Positions 51,761 to 61,386 of a stretch of 64,000 nucleotides of DNA are shown here, one piece after another. Every line of letters starts with the position of its first letter. Within the stretch, counting starts at the first letter, position 1. Both the position numbers and the translations under genes were made by a program. A model generated the notes under the pieces. It was not told where the DNA came from. It saw nothing but the letters and a program-made list of their open reading frames with translations, and did not search any database. The stretch spans positions 992,001 through 1,056,000 of the forward strand of contig JAXMEL010000001.1 of assembly GCA_046348365.1 (NCBI GenBank). The letters run 5' to 3'. Source of the stretch: JAEUPI01 sp046348365. GTDB taxonomy: Bacteria; Pseudomonadota; Gammaproteobacteria; Burkholderiales; Burkholderiaceae_C.

Positions 51761-52851
51761 TGGGCGCGCCGGCCAGCAACGGCTTCGCGCAGAGCTATCG
51801 CGAGGCGCGGCAGAAGTTCCTCGCGGCGGCGGCTGCGCGCGGCCTCGCGGTGCGCTCGCATGCGCATCCGCTGCGCGGCCGCGACGGCGAGGAGCTCGCG
51901 ATGGACATCGCGCGCAGCGGGCCGGCCGATGCGCGCTCGGTGCTGGTGATCAGCAGCGGCTGCCACGGCGTGGAGGGCTTCTGCGGCTCGGGCGCGCAGG
52001 TGGCGATGCTCGGCGACGACGCGCTGCACCAGCAGGCCGCCGCGGCCGGCGTGGCGCTGCTGTACGTGCACGGCCTGAATCCCTACGGCTTCTCGTGGTG
52101 GCGGCGCACGACGCACGAGAACGTCGACCTCAACCGCAATTTCCACGACTTCTCCAAGCCGCTGCCGCGCAACACGGCCTACGACGAGATCGCCCACCTC
52201 GTCGTGCCGGCAACGTGGCCGCCCGACGCCGACACCGTGAAGGGCCTCGAGCGCTTCGTCGCGGCGCACGGCTTCAAGGCATTGCAGGCCGCCGTCACCG
52301 GCGGCCAGTACGACCATCCGCAGGGCCTGTTCTTCGGCGGCCGCGAGCCCACGTGGAGCCACCGCACGATCCGCCAGGTGCTGCGCGAACATGCGCAGCG
52401 CTGCACCCGCCTGGGCTGGATCGACCTGCACACCGGCCTCGGCCCCACCGGCCACGGCGAGCGCATCTTCGCCTGCCGCGACGATGCGCAGGCGCTCGGC
52501 CGTGCCCGCGCGTGGTGGGGCCCGCAGGTGACGTCGATCTACGACGGCTCGTCGACCTCGGCACTGCTGACCGGCATGATGTGGATGGCCGTCTACGAAG
52601 ATTGCCCACAGGCCGAGTACACCGGCATCGCGCTCGAATACGGCACCGTGCCGGCCAACGAGGTCGTCGACGCGCTGCGCGCCGACCAGTGGCTCGAGCT
52701 GCATCCGCAGGCCAGCGCCGCGCAACGCGACGCGATCAAGCGGCGCATGCGCGATGCGTTCTACACCGACACCGACGCGTGGAAGACGGCCATCGTCGAG
52801 CAGGCGCTCGACGCCACGCGGCTCGGTGTGAACGGACTCGCGGCGCGCTGA
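51760..52851 (+). CDS. DUF2817 / M14-like carboxypeptidase-fold protein
   Basis: The ATG at 51760 shares its A with the previous stop; 363 residues. It shows SGCHGVEGFCGSGAQV near residues 64-80 (zinc-binding His and Glu), NVDLNRNFHDF near 121, and WIDLHTGLGPTG with the further His near 222, as in zinc carboxypeptidase-like DUF2817 proteins. It probably hydrolyses a peptide or acyl-amino bond. Coupling with the M20 hydrolase suggests the two act on the same compound or in series. Confidence 0.85.
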   Translation: MGAPASNGFAQSYREARQKFLAAAAARGLAVRSHAHPLRGRDGEELAMDIARSGPADARSVLVISSGCHGVEGFCGSGAQVAMLGDDALHQQAAAAGVALLYVHGLNPYGFSWWRRTTHENVDLNRNFHDFSKPLPRNTAYDEIAHLVVPATWPPDADTVKGLERFVAAHGFKALQAAVTGGQYDHPQGLFFGGREPTWSHRTIRQVLREHAQRCTRLGWIDLHTGLGPTGHGERIFACRDDAQALGRARAWWGPQVTSIYDGSSTSALLTGMMWMAVYEDCPQAEYTGIALEYGTVPANEVVDALRADQWLELHPQASAAQRDAIKRRMRDAFYTDTDAWKTAIVEQALDATRLGVNGLAAR

Positions 52852-52870
52852 CGCGCGGTGCGCGGCAGTC

Positions 52871-52917
52871 TTCAGGTGCGCGCTACGCGCGCGTGTTCAG
52901 GGGCGCGCTACGCGCGC
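52871..52917. repeat. Tandem hairpin repeat, period 25
   Basis: The 22-base unit TTCAGGNGCGCGCTACGCGC plus GC occurs at 52871-52892 and 52896-52917. Each holds a GCGCGC-tac-GCGCGC type hairpin. The pair lies between the convergent DUF2817 and phosphatase genes, the second copy running over the phosphatase stop. Probably a two-way terminator or transcription barrier. Confidence 0.6.
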
Positions 52918-53430
52918 CGGCCAGCGGCGCACGAACTCGCGCTGCGCCTCGGTCTCGGGCGAACGCGGCGACAGTGCCAGCCGCGACACCACGCTGCGCT
53001 TGGCGGCGATCGCGGCCAGCGCAGCTTCGCCGCTCAGGCCCTGCTGCACCAGCCAGCAGCCCACCGCCGTGCCGGTGCGGCCGACGCCGGCATGGCAGTG
53101 CACGTAGACGCGCCGCTCCTCGGCCAGCGCAGCGTCGATCGCCGCGAGGATGTCGCGCATCAGCGCCTCGCCCGGCGTGCCGAAGTCGACGATCGCAAAT
53201 CCATGCCAGCGCGCGCGCTCACCCATCTGCACCGCATAGGGTGACGGCGTGCTGCCCGAATGCGTGAGATCGACGAAGGTGCCGATGCCGGCGGCGAGCA
53301 GCGCGTCGAGATGCAGCGCCGGGTGCGAGCCCGCCAGCAGCCGCCCCGGCACCACCCAGTAGCTGTCGCCATGCGGGCGCGGCATCGCGTCGCCTCCGGC
53401 GGCGAGCCAGTCGGACTCGAACGGCGCCAT
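52897..53430 (-). CDS. Dual-specificity/tyrosine protein phosphatase
   Basis: The 177-residue protein has the cysteine phosphatase loop HCHAGVGRTGTAVG (Cys and Arg of C-X5-R present) near residues 111-124. The preceding GIGTFVDLTHSG and the general-acid Asp candidate in FAIVDFGTPGE fit the fold. No signal peptide. It follows the amino-acid ABC ATPase gene on the same strand by 10 bases and so may be the last gene of that operon. Substrate unknown. Confidence 0.88.
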   Translation of the reverse strand: MAPFESDWLAAGGDAMPRPHGDSYWVVPGRLLAGSHPALHLDALLAAGIGTFVDLTHSGSTPSPYAVQMGERARWHGFAIVDFGTPGEALMRDILAAIDAALAEERRVYVHCHAGVGRTGTAVGCWLVQQGLSGEAALAAIAAKRSVVSRLALSPRSPETEAQREFVRRWPARVARP

Positions 53431-53440
53431 GGGCTCGCGC

Positions 53441-54178
<738 letters not shown>

Positions 54179-54182
54179 GTGA

Positions 54183-54250
54183 GCCCCTCGGGCGCGAGTA
54201 CGCGCCCGGTCCCCCGGGGGGACCTCGCCCGGCTTGGGGCGGCCCGGCGC
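54183..54250. repeat. Intergenic palindromic repeat, CCCCCTCGGGGGG family, copy 4
   Basis: The gap between the aapM-like and aapP-like genes (103 bases) holds GGTCCCCCGGGGGGACC at 54209-54225 plus flanking GC-rich inverted segments. It resembles the copies at 22871, 36874 and 59376 only in its core, so membership is tentative. Confidence 0.45.
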
Positions 54251-54281
54251 CGGGCTCGCAGCTGCGTTGACGAACGGCGTT

Positions 54282-55388
54282 TCACTGCCGGCGCATGCCT
54301 GTGTTGAGGTATGCCTCGACCCAGCGGCTGTAGCGCGACAGCGCGAAGCAGAACACGAAGTACACCGCGGCCACGAACAGCTGCCCTTCGAGGAAGAACT
54401 TGCGCCAGTTGGCGTCGCCGAGCGCGAGCTGCAGCGCGCCGGTGAGGTCGTACAGGCTGACGATGGTGACGAGCGAGGTGTCCTTGAAGGTACTGATGAA
54501 GGTGTTCACGATCGCCGGCACCACCAGCCGCAGCGCCTGCGGCAGCACGATCTTGCGCACCGTCTGCCAGTAGTTGAGGCCCAGCGACTGCGCCGCCTCC
54601 ACCTGGCCCTTGGGCAACGCCTGCAAGCCGCCGCGCACCACCTCGGCCAGATAGGCGGCCGCGAACAGGATCATGCCCACCAGCACGCGCAGCAGCACGT
54701 CGATCGTCATGCCCTGCGGCATGAACAGCGGGAACATGAACGAGGCCATGAACAGCACCGAGATCAGCGGCACGCCGCGGATCAGCTCGACGTAGAGCAC
54801 GCACACCGCGCGGATCGCCGGCAGGTGCGAGCTGCGGCCGAGCGCCACCAGCACGGCCAGCGGAAACGCCACCACCAGGCTCACCACCGACAGCCCCAGC
54901 GTCAGCGGAAAGCCGCCCCAGCGCGACGTTTCCACCGGCGTGAGGCCGAACACGCCGCCGCGCATCAGCACGAAGCAGGCCGCCAGCACCACCACCCACA
55001 GCCCGACGAGCCAGCGCCGCCAGAACGGGCGCAGACAGCTCGCCACCAGCAGCGCGATCAGCATCGCGCAGGCCAGCAGGGGGCGCCACTGCTCGTCGAA
55101 CGGATAGCGCCCGAACAGGATCAGCCGCCCCTTCTCGGCCACCACGCCCCAGCAGGCGCCGGTTTCGTGCGCCGCGCGGCAGGCCGCGTTGTCGGGCGCC
55201 GCCACGGCATGCAGCACCGACCAGCCGAACAGCGGCGGCAGCAGCCACAGCAGCAGCGCGATCGTGACCAGCGTGGCCAGCGTGTTGGCCCAGCCGTCGA
55301 ACAGGTTGCGCCGCAGCCAGGCGAGCAGCCCTTGCGTGGCGACCAGCGGCTCGCGGCTGGCGATCGGCGCGTAGACGGTGCCCGACAC
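54282..55388 (-). CDS. Amino-acid ABC transporter permease (AapM type)
   Basis: The 368-residue membrane protein starts with GTG at 55388. Several hydrophobic segments (TLVTIALLLWLLPPLFG, LLACAMLIALLVASCL, LWVVVLAACFVLMRGGVFG) precede a His/Glu/Gln-type permease core: YVELIRGVPLISVLFMAS and the EAA loop ALPKGQVEAAQSLGLNYWQTVRKI. The long N-terminal half with extra segments is the AapM/BztC feature. It pairs with the AapQ-type permease just upstream. Confidence 0.92.
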   Translation of the reverse strand: MSGTVYAPIASREPLVATQGLLAWLRRNLFDGWANTLATLVTIALLLWLLPPLFGWSVLHAVAAPDNAACRAAHETGACWGVVAEKGRLILFGRYPFDEQWRPLLACAMLIALLVASCLRPFWRRWLVGLWVVVLAACFVLMRGGVFGLTPVETSRWGGFPLTLGLSVVSLVVAFPLAVLVALGRSSHLPAIRAVCVLYVELIRGVPLISVLFMASFMFPLFMPQGMTIDVLLRVLVGMILFAAAYLAEVVRGGLQALPKGQVEAAQSLGLNYWQTVRKIVLPQALRLVVPAIVNTFISTFKDTSLVTIVSLYDLTGALQLALGDANWRKFFLEGQLFVAAVYFVFCFALSRYSRWVEAYLNTGMRRQ

Positions 55389-55391
55389 GGC

Positions 55392-56567
55392 CTATCGCTC
55401 CTTGATGGCCGCGCGGCGGTTGTACCAGTTCATCAACGCCGAGGTCAGCAGCGACAGCGTGAGGTAGCAGGCCATCACCAGCGCGATGCATTCGATCGCG
55501 CGGCCGGTCTGGTTCAGCGAGGTGGTGGAGATAGACACCAGGTCCGGGTACCCCACCGCGACCGCCAGCGACGAGTTCTTCGTCAGGTTGAGGTACTGGT
55601 TGGTCATCGGCGGGATGATCACGCGCAGCGCCTGCGGCAGCTGCACCAGCCGCAGCTCCTGCGCGCGGGTGAGGCCCAGCGACACGCTGGCCTCATGCTG
55701 GCCGAACGGCACGGCCTGGATGCCGCCGCGCACCACCTCGGCGATGTAGGCCGCGGTGTAGACGCTCAGGCCGATCAGCACGGTGAGGAACTCCGGCGTC
55801 ACCGCGCCGCCGCCGACGACGTTGATCTCGGTCTTCTCCGGCGCATCGATGCCGCCCGGCGCGCCGCCGGCCAACCAGCCGGCGACCGCGGCGAGCAGCA
55901 CGATCGCCAGCCCCGGCAGCACCACCGGCAACGGCCGGCCCGTGCGCTCGAACCGCGAGCGCGCATGACGCGACCACAGCCACGCCCCGACGACGCCCAG
56001 CGCCGCGCCGAGCAGCGTGAACAGATGCCCCTCGGCCCAGGTGGGATGCGGGAACTGCAGGCCGTTCTTGCTGAAGAACACGCCGGGCAGCGGCTGCAGC
56101 GCCTCTTCGATCGGCGGCAGCTTCTCGGTGAGCACGAAGTACCAGATGAACAGCTGCAGCAGCAACGGCACGTTGCGCAGCAGGTCGACGTACGCGCCGC
56201 TGAGCGTGCGCACGAGAAAGTTGCCCGACAACTTGCCGATGCCCACCAGCGTGCCGATGACGGTGGCCGCGACGATGCCGAGGATCGCGACGCGGAAGGT
56301 GTTCGACAGGCCGACGAGGAAGGCCTTGCCGTAGCTCTCGGCCGAATCGAACGGCACCACGCTCTCGCCGATCGCGAAGCCGGCGGGCTGCGCGATGAAG
56401 TCGAAGCCGCTCTGGATGCCGCGCACACGCATGTTCTCCAGCGTGTTGTGCATCAGGTAGGCGGCGGCCAGCGCGATCAGCCCGAGCACGATCACCTGGT
56501 ACAGCACGCCCCGGAAGGCCTTGCTGCGCCAGGAGAACGACCTCGACTTGCTCGGTGGCGGAGACAT
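55392..56567 (-). CDS. Amino-acid ABC transporter permease (AapQ type)
   Basis: The 391-residue membrane protein has an N-terminal segment (VLYQVIVLGLIALAAAYLMHNTL), the permease start YGKAFLVGLSNTFRVAILGIVAA, LLRNVPLLLQLFIWYFVL and the EAA loop AVPFGQHEASVSLGLTRAQELRLV. The roughly 90-residue extra-membrane insert (about 165-235) is normal for AapQ/BztB. ATG 56567. It ends 3 bases before the AapM start. Confidence 0.93.
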   Translation of the reverse strand: MSPPPSKSRSFSWRSKAFRGVLYQVIVLGLIALAAAYLMHNTLENMRVRGIQSGFDFIAQPAGFAIGESVVPFDSAESYGKAFLVGLSNTFRVAILGIVAATVIGTLVGIGKLSGNFLVRTLSGAYVDLLRNVPLLLQLFIWYFVLTEKLPPIEEALQPLPGVFFSKNGLQFPHPTWAEGHLFTLLGAALGVVGAWLWSRHARSRFERTGRPLPVVLPGLAIVLLAAVAGWLAGGAPGGIDAPEKTEINVVGGGAVTPEFLTVLIGLSVYTAAYIAEVVRGGIQAVPFGQHEASVSLGLTRAQELRLVQLPQALRVIIPPMTNQYLNLTKNSSLAVAVGYPDLVSISTTSLNQTGRAIECIALVMACYLTLSLLTSALMNWYNRRAAIKER

Positions 56568-56572
56568 CGACC

Positions 56573-56610
56573 GGACAGGGTTCGCCGCAGGCGAACCCGC
56601 TATCGTTGTC
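56573..56610. repeat. REP-like palindromic repeat, copy C
   Basis: CCGGACAGGGTTCGC-cgcag-GCGAACCCGCTATCGTTGTC matches the second hairpin and tail of copies A and B before rplY. It lies in the 64-base gap between the AapJ-type binding protein gene and aapQ, in the orientation opposite to the operon. Such elements often make the promoter-proximal message (the binding protein) more stable. Confidence 0.75.
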
Positions 56611-56631
56611 CGTGCAGTTGTCCGCGAAGCG

Positions 56632-57648
56632 CTATCTCACCGGCGGGGCGTACATGAAGCCGCCCTTGTTCCACAGGTTGTTGGCGCCGCGCGGCAGCTT
56701 CAGCGCGCTCTTGGGGCCGACGTTGCGCTCGAAGATCTCGCCGTAGTTGCCCACCGCCTTGATGGCGCGATAGGCCCAGTCCTTGTCGAGGCCGAGCAGC
56801 TTGCCGGTGTCTTCGCTGGTGCCGAGGATGCGCTGCACCACCGGGTCCTTGCTGTCGGCCTTCATCTGGTCGACATTGGCCTGCGTGATGCCGTACTCCT
56901 CGGCTTCGATCAGCGCGAACACCACCCACTTCACGATCGCGAAGAACTCGTCGTCGCCGCGGCGCACGCTCGGGCCCAGCGGCTCCTTGGAGATCAGCTC
57001 GGGCAGGATCACGTGGTCCTCGGGATTGCCGGCTTCCTTGTTGCGCACCGAGGCGAGGCCCGAGGCGTCGGTCGTGTAGGCCTGGCAGCGGCCGGCGAAG
57101 TAGGCCTTGTTGGTGGCCTCCTGCGTCTCGAACACCACCGGCTTCATGTTCAGGCCGGCGGCCTTGGAGTAGTCGGTGAGGTTCTTCTCGGTCGTGGTGC
57201 CGGACTGCACGCACACCGTGGCGCCCTTCAACTGCTTGGCCGAGGTGATCTTGCTCTTCTTGGTGACCATGAAGCCCTGGCCGTCGTAGTAGGTGACGCC
57301 GGTGAAGTGCAGGCCCAGCGACGCGTCGCGCGTCAGCGTCCAGGTGGTGTTGCGCGACAGCACGTCGACCTCGCCGGATTGCAGCGCGGCGAAACGCTGC
57401 GACGCGTTGAGCGGCACCCACTTGATCTTGCCGGCATCGTTGAGCGTGGTGGCGGCGATCGCCTTGCAGACGTCGACATCCAGGCCGGTCCAGTTGCCCT
57501 GGCTGTCGGCCGACGAGAAGCCCGGCAGGCTCGGGTTGACGCCGCAGACGAGCTGGCCGCGCTGCTTGATGGCGTCGAGCGTCTTGCCGGCATGGGCCAC
57601 GCCCACGCAGCACAGGGCAAGCGCGGCGGCGATGGTGTGTTTGAGCAT
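56632..57648 (-). CDS. Amino-acid ABC transporter periplasmic binding protein (AapJ type)
   Basis: The 338-residue protein with signal peptide MLKHTIAAALALCCVGVAHA/G was started at ATG 57648. SBP family 3 features are KTLDAIKQRGQLVCGVNPSLPGFS, DVDVCKAIAATTL, EVDVLSRNTTWTLTRDASLG, CVQSGTTTEKNL and GDDEFFAIVKWVVFALIEAEEYGI, matching AapJ/BztA closely. It heads a four-gene importer for polar or general L-amino acids. Confidence 0.94.
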   Translation of the reverse strand: MLKHTIAAALALCCVGVAHAGKTLDAIKQRGQLVCGVNPSLPGFSSADSQGNWTGLDVDVCKAIAATTLNDAGKIKWVPLNASQRFAALQSGEVDVLSRNTTWTLTRDASLGLHFTGVTYYDGQGFMVTKKSKITSAKQLKGATVCVQSGTTTEKNLTDYSKAAGLNMKPVVFETQEATNKAYFAGRCQAYTTDASGLASVRNKEAGNPEDHVILPELISKEPLGPSVRRGDDEFFAIVKWVVFALIEAEEYGITQANVDQMKADSKDPVVQRILGTSEDTGKLLGLDKDWAYRAIKAVGNYGEIFERNVGPKSALKLPRGANNLWNKGGFMYAPPVR

Positions 57649-57772
57649 GGTGCGTCCCTTGGGTCGTGTGGAGATGCCGGGATTGTCGTGACGACATGCG
57701 CCGCGGCAACCGAGCAAACACCGATGCACGATGCGTGCCCGGCGGCCCGGCGGCCCGAACTAGGGATGAACC

Positions 57773-59374
57773 CTAGCGGCGCAGGCGTTGCAGCAGCGCC
57801 GCGGTGGAGGCGTCGAGCCCCTGCGTATCGCCGCTGGTCCAGCGCGGCAGCAGCTCGTTGCACAGCGCCTTGCCCAGCTCGACGCCCCACTGGTCGAAGC
57901 TGTTGATGCCCCACAGCACGCCGCTCGTGAACACGCGGTGCTCGTACATCGCGATCAGCGCCCCGAGGCTGCGCGGCGTGAGTGCGTCCAGCACCAGCGT
58001 CGTGCTCGGCCGGTTGCCGGGAAAGGTGCGGTGCCGCGCCAGCCGAGCGGCGTCGATGCCCGGCGCTGCGGTGGGCACGCGCTCGCCGCGCGCCTGGTCG
58101 GCCGTCTTGCCCACCATGAGGGCCTGGGCCTGGGCGAGACAGTTGGCCAGCGCCTTGGCGTGCAGCTCCACGTGGCCGTGGCTCGGCGTGCGCACGGCGA
58201 TGAACTCCACCGGCACGACATCGGTGCCCTGGTGCAGCATCTGGAAGAACGCATGCTGGCCGTTGGTGCCCGGCTCGCCCCACACCACCGGGCTGGTGGC
58301 GTAGGGCAGCGCCTCGCCGTCGAGATCGACGCGCTTGCCGTTGGACTCCATCTCCAGCTGCTGCAGATACGCCGGCAGCCGCTTCAGCCCCTGGTGATAC
58401 GGCGCCACCGAGCGGCTGCCGAAGCGGTGGAAATTGCGATACCACACGTCGAGCAGGCCGAGCTGCACCGGCAGGTTGCGCTCGAAGGGCTCGATGGCGA
58501 AGTGCCGGTCCATCGCGTGCGCGCCGGCCAGCAGCGCGCGAAAGTGGTCGGCGCCGATGGCGATCGCGATCGGCAGGCCGATGGCGCTCCACATCGAGTA
58601 GCGGCCGCCGACCCAGTCCCAGAAGCCGAAGGTGGTGCTGATGCCGAACTCGGCCGCGGCCCGCAGGTTGGTGGTGGTGCCGACGAAGTGGCGCGCGATG
58701 TCGCGCCCGCCGCGATCGAGGAACCACTGGCGCGCGACCGCCGCGTTGGCCATCGTCTCCTGCGTCGTGAAGGTCTTGGAGGCGATGATGAAGAGCGTCG
58801 ACTGCGGGTCGAGCCGCGCCAGCACCGGCGTGATGTCGTGCCCGTCGACGTTGGAGACGAAGTGGAAGTCGATCTGCGGATGCACCACGCTGTGCAGCGC
58901 CGGCACCACCATCTGCGGCCCGAGGTCGGAGCCGCCGATGCCGATGTTCACCACCGCGCGGATGCCGCTCGCGGCGGTGTCGCGGATGCCTTCGGCGAAG
59001 ACCAGCATCGCGTCGAGCACGGCATGCACCTCGTCGGCATGCAGCGCGGCCCCCTTGGGCGCGCGCAAGGCGGTGTGCAGCACCGAGCGGCCTTCGGTGA
59101 CGTTGACCGGCTCGCCGGCCAGCATCGCGTCGCGCCGCTCGGCGAGGCCGCATTCGCCGGCCATCTCGATCAGCAGCTTGCGCGTGGCCAGGTCCCACAG
59201 GTTCTTCGACAGGTCGGCGAAGACCTCAGGCGCCTCGCAGGCGAACATCTCGGCGCGCTGCGGATCGCGCGCGAAGGCCTCGCGCAGGTCGAGGTCGCGG
59301 CCATGGGCCTCGAAGTGGCCCTGCAGCGCACGCCAGGCGAGCGTGCGGTCGCAGCGCAGGAACGGTTCGCTCAT
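57773..59374 (-). CDS. pgi: Glucose-6-phosphate isomerase
   Basis: The 533-residue enzyme interconverts glucose 6-phosphate and fructose 6-phosphate. It has VVNIGIGGSDLGPQMV, ASKTFTTQETMANA, the signature VVWGEPGTNGQHAFFQMLHQG with the catalytic Glu and His, and FDQWGVELGKALCNELL near the C-terminus with the lysine. ATG 59374. It lies 70 bases downstream of tal on the same strand, linking glycolysis and the pentose phosphate pathway. Confidence 0.97.
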   Translation of the reverse strand: MSEPFLRCDRTLAWRALQGHFEAHGRDLDLREAFARDPQRAEMFACEAPEVFADLSKNLWDLATRKLLIEMAGECGLAERRDAMLAGEPVNVTEGRSVLHTALRAPKGAALHADEVHAVLDAMLVFAEGIRDTAASGIRAVVNIGIGGSDLGPQMVVPALHSVVHPQIDFHFVSNVDGHDITPVLARLDPQSTLFIIASKTFTTQETMANAAVARQWFLDRGGRDIARHFVGTTTNLRAAAEFGISTTFGFWDWVGGRYSMWSAIGLPIAIAIGADHFRALLAGAHAMDRHFAIEPFERNLPVQLGLLDVWYRNFHRFGSRSVAPYHQGLKRLPAYLQQLEMESNGKRVDLDGEALPYATSPVVWGEPGTNGQHAFFQMLHQGTDVVPVEFIAVRTPSHGHVELHAKALANCLAQAQALMVGKTADQARGERVPTAAPGIDAARLARHRTFPGNRPSTTLVLDALTPRSLGALIAMYEHRVFTSGVLWGINSFDQWGVELGKALCNELLPRWTSGDTQGLDASTAALLQRLRR

Positions 59375-59375
59375 C

Positions 59376-59435
59376 GTGCCCCCTTGGCCCTGCGGGCCGT
59401 CCCCCCGAGGGGGAGCGAGCGCCTTCGGAACGGCC
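59376..59435. repeat. Intergenic palindromic repeat, CCCCCTCGGGGGG family, copy 3
   Basis: GGCCCTGCGGGCC and then GTCCCCCCGAGGGGGAGCGA occupy the 70-base gap between tal and pgi and are followed by GCGCCTTCGGAACGGCC. The core resembles the copies at 22871 and 36874. Confidence 0.55.
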
Positions 59436-59444
59436 GTGCGGCGC

Positions 59445-60398
59445 TCATCGCTGCTGCTCGGCCACCAGCTTGTCGAGCTTTGCCGAATCGGCGGCGAACG
59501 CGCGGATGCCCTCGGAGAGCTTGTCGCTGGCCATCGCGTCGTCGTTGTGCGCGTAGCGAAAGCGCGGCTCGTCGAAGTGCAGCTCGGGCACGGCCTGCGC
59601 CTTCGCCGCCGCCACGTCGAGGCGGCGCGCGACGGGGTCGGTGGCCTTCTGCAGCTGCGCCATCAGCTCGGGGCTGATCGTCAGCAGGTCGCAGCCCGCC
59701 AACGCCAGGATCTGGCCGACATTGCGGAAGCTCGCACCCATCACCTCGGTGCGGATGCCGTGGTGCTTGTAGTGCTGGTAGATGCGCGCGACCGAGCGCA
59801 CGCCGGGGTCGTTGGCGCCGGCGTTGGCGGCTTCGTCCCAGCCGGCGCCGGCGGCCTTCTTGTACCAGTCGTAGATGCGGCCCACGAACGGCGAGATCAG
59901 CCTCACGCCGGCGTCGGCGCAGGCCACCGCCTGGGCGAACGAGAACAGCAGCGTCAGGTTGCAGCGGATGCCTTCGCGCTCCAGCTCGGCCGCGGCCTGG
60001 ATGCCCTCCCACGTGGCGGCGATCTTGATCAGCACGCGCTCGGGCGCAACGCCCTGCGCGCGGTACAGCGATACCAGGTGCCGCGCGCGGGCGATGGTGG
60101 CGGTCTTGTCGAACGACAGCCGTGCATCGACCTCGGTCGACACGCGGCCCGGCACGATGCGCAGGATCTCGCAGCCGAAGCGCACCAGCACCGCGTCGAC
60201 CACCGCCTCGAGCGGCTGGCCCTTGCGCGCGGCCACCGTCTCGGCGAGCAGCGGCGCGTAGGCGCTCTGCTGCACGGCCTTGAGGATCAGCGACGGGTTG
60301 GTCGTCGCGTCGCGCGGCGCGTATTGCGCCATCTGGTTGAAGTCGCCGGTGTCGGCGACGACGGTGGTGTATTGCTTGAGCTGGTCGAGCTGGTTCAT
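59445..60398 (-). CDS. tal: Transaldolase
   Basis: The 317-residue TIM barrel starts MNQLDQLKQYTTVVADTGDF at ATG 60398. The Schiff-base lysine lies in VLIKIAATWEGIQAA; other marks are ATTNPSLILKAVQ, CNLTLLFSFAQAVACADAG and ISPFVGRIYDW. It transfers dihydroxyacetone in the pentose phosphate pathway. It is divergent from a DMT transporter across 87 bases that should hold both promoters. Confidence 0.97.
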   Translation of the reverse strand: MNQLDQLKQYTTVVADTGDFNQMAQYAPRDATTNPSLILKAVQQSAYAPLLAETVAARKGQPLEAVVDAVLVRFGCEILRIVPGRVSTEVDARLSFDKTATIARARHLVSLYRAQGVAPERVLIKIAATWEGIQAAAELEREGIRCNLTLLFSFAQAVACADAGVRLISPFVGRIYDWYKKAAGAGWDEAANAGANDPGVRSVARIYQHYKHHGIRTEVMGASFRNVGQILALAGCDLLTISPELMAQLQKATDPVARRLDVAAAKAQAVPELHFDEPRFRYAHNDDAMASDKLSEGIRAFAADSAKLDKLVAEQQR

Positions 60399-60485
60399 GG
60401 GGCGTATTAGAACGCGGACGGCGCAGCGACGCTGCGCCGCGGATGCGCTGCCTAGAATCCCTCGCCGACCCCATTCACGGCCTGC

Positions 60486-61376
60486 ATGCTCCAGGAAGAC
60501 ACCGCGCGCAACCGCCGCATCGGCATCGGCCTCGTCACCCTCACCACGATCTGCTTCGCGGCACTCGACACCGCGGCCAAGTGGCTGGTGGTCGCGCTGC
60601 CGGTGTTCCAGGTGGTGTGGATGCGCTTTCTCACCCACGTGCTGTTGACCTCGGCGCTGCTGGCGCCGATCTACGGCCGCGAGCTGGTGCGCGTGCGCCA
60701 ACCAGGCCTGCAACTGCTGCGGGCGGCGATGCTGGCGTCGATGACCGCGCTGAACTTCTGGGCGCTTCAGTACCTGCAGCTGGCCGAGACGGGGGCCATC
60801 CAGTTCTCGGTGCCTCTGCTGATCGCGCTGGTCAGCGCGTGGCAGCTCGGCGAGCGCCTCGACGCCAGGCGCTGGCTCGCGATCGGCGCCGGCTTCGCGG
60901 GCGTGCTGCTGGTGATCCGGCCGGGCTCGCATGCGTTTCATCCGGCGATCCTGCTGTCGGTCGCCAACGCGTTGATCTATGCCGCCTTCAACCTGCTCAC
61001 GCGCCGCATGGCGGCCACAGAGTCACCAGCGGCCACGCAGCTGATGTCGGCTATCGGCGCCACGGTGCTCATCGCGCCGTTCGCATTGACGCACTGGGTG
61101 GCGCCGCCCGACTGGCGGACCTGGGCCCTGCTGGCGCTGTGCGGCCTGTGCGGCGGGCTTGGGCATTTCTTCGTCGCGCTGTCGCACCGCTATGCCACGG
61201 CGGCGACGCTGGGTCCTTTTCTGTATCAACAGATCGTCTACATGGCGCTGGGCGGCTGGTGGGTGTTCGGCCAGGTGCCCGACGGCTTCGTGGCGCTCGG
61301 CGCGATGATCGTGGTCGGCAGCGGCCTCTACCTGCTGTGGCACGCGATGCGCGCGGAGCCCGAGGCCGAGGTGTGA
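60486..61376 (+). CDS. DMT superfamily (EamA) transporter
   Basis: The 296-residue protein carries ten predicted membrane helices in two EamA repeats (first about 10-145, second about 155-290). FAALDTAAKWLVVALPVFQVVWMRF and LQLAETGAIQFSVPLLIALVSAWQLGERL are typical of the first repeat. Substrate unknown; relatives include metabolite exporters and S-adenosylmethionine carriers. ATG 60486. It ends 10 bases before the convergent ABC ATPase gene. Confidence 0.9.
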   Translation: MLQEDTARNRRIGIGLVTLTTICFAALDTAAKWLVVALPVFQVVWMRFLTHVLLTSALLAPIYGRELVRVRQPGLQLLRAAMLASMTALNFWALQYLQLAETGAIQFSVPLLIALVSAWQLGERLDARRWLAIGAGFAGVLLVIRPGSHAFHPAILLSVANALIYAAFNLLTRRMAATESPAATQLMSAIGATVLIAPFALTHWVAPPDWRTWALLALCGLCGGLGHFFVALSHRYATAATLGPFLYQQIVYMALGGWWVFGQVPDGFVALGAMIVVGSGLYLLWHAMRAEPEAEV

Positions 61377-61386
61377 GGTGCCGGCG

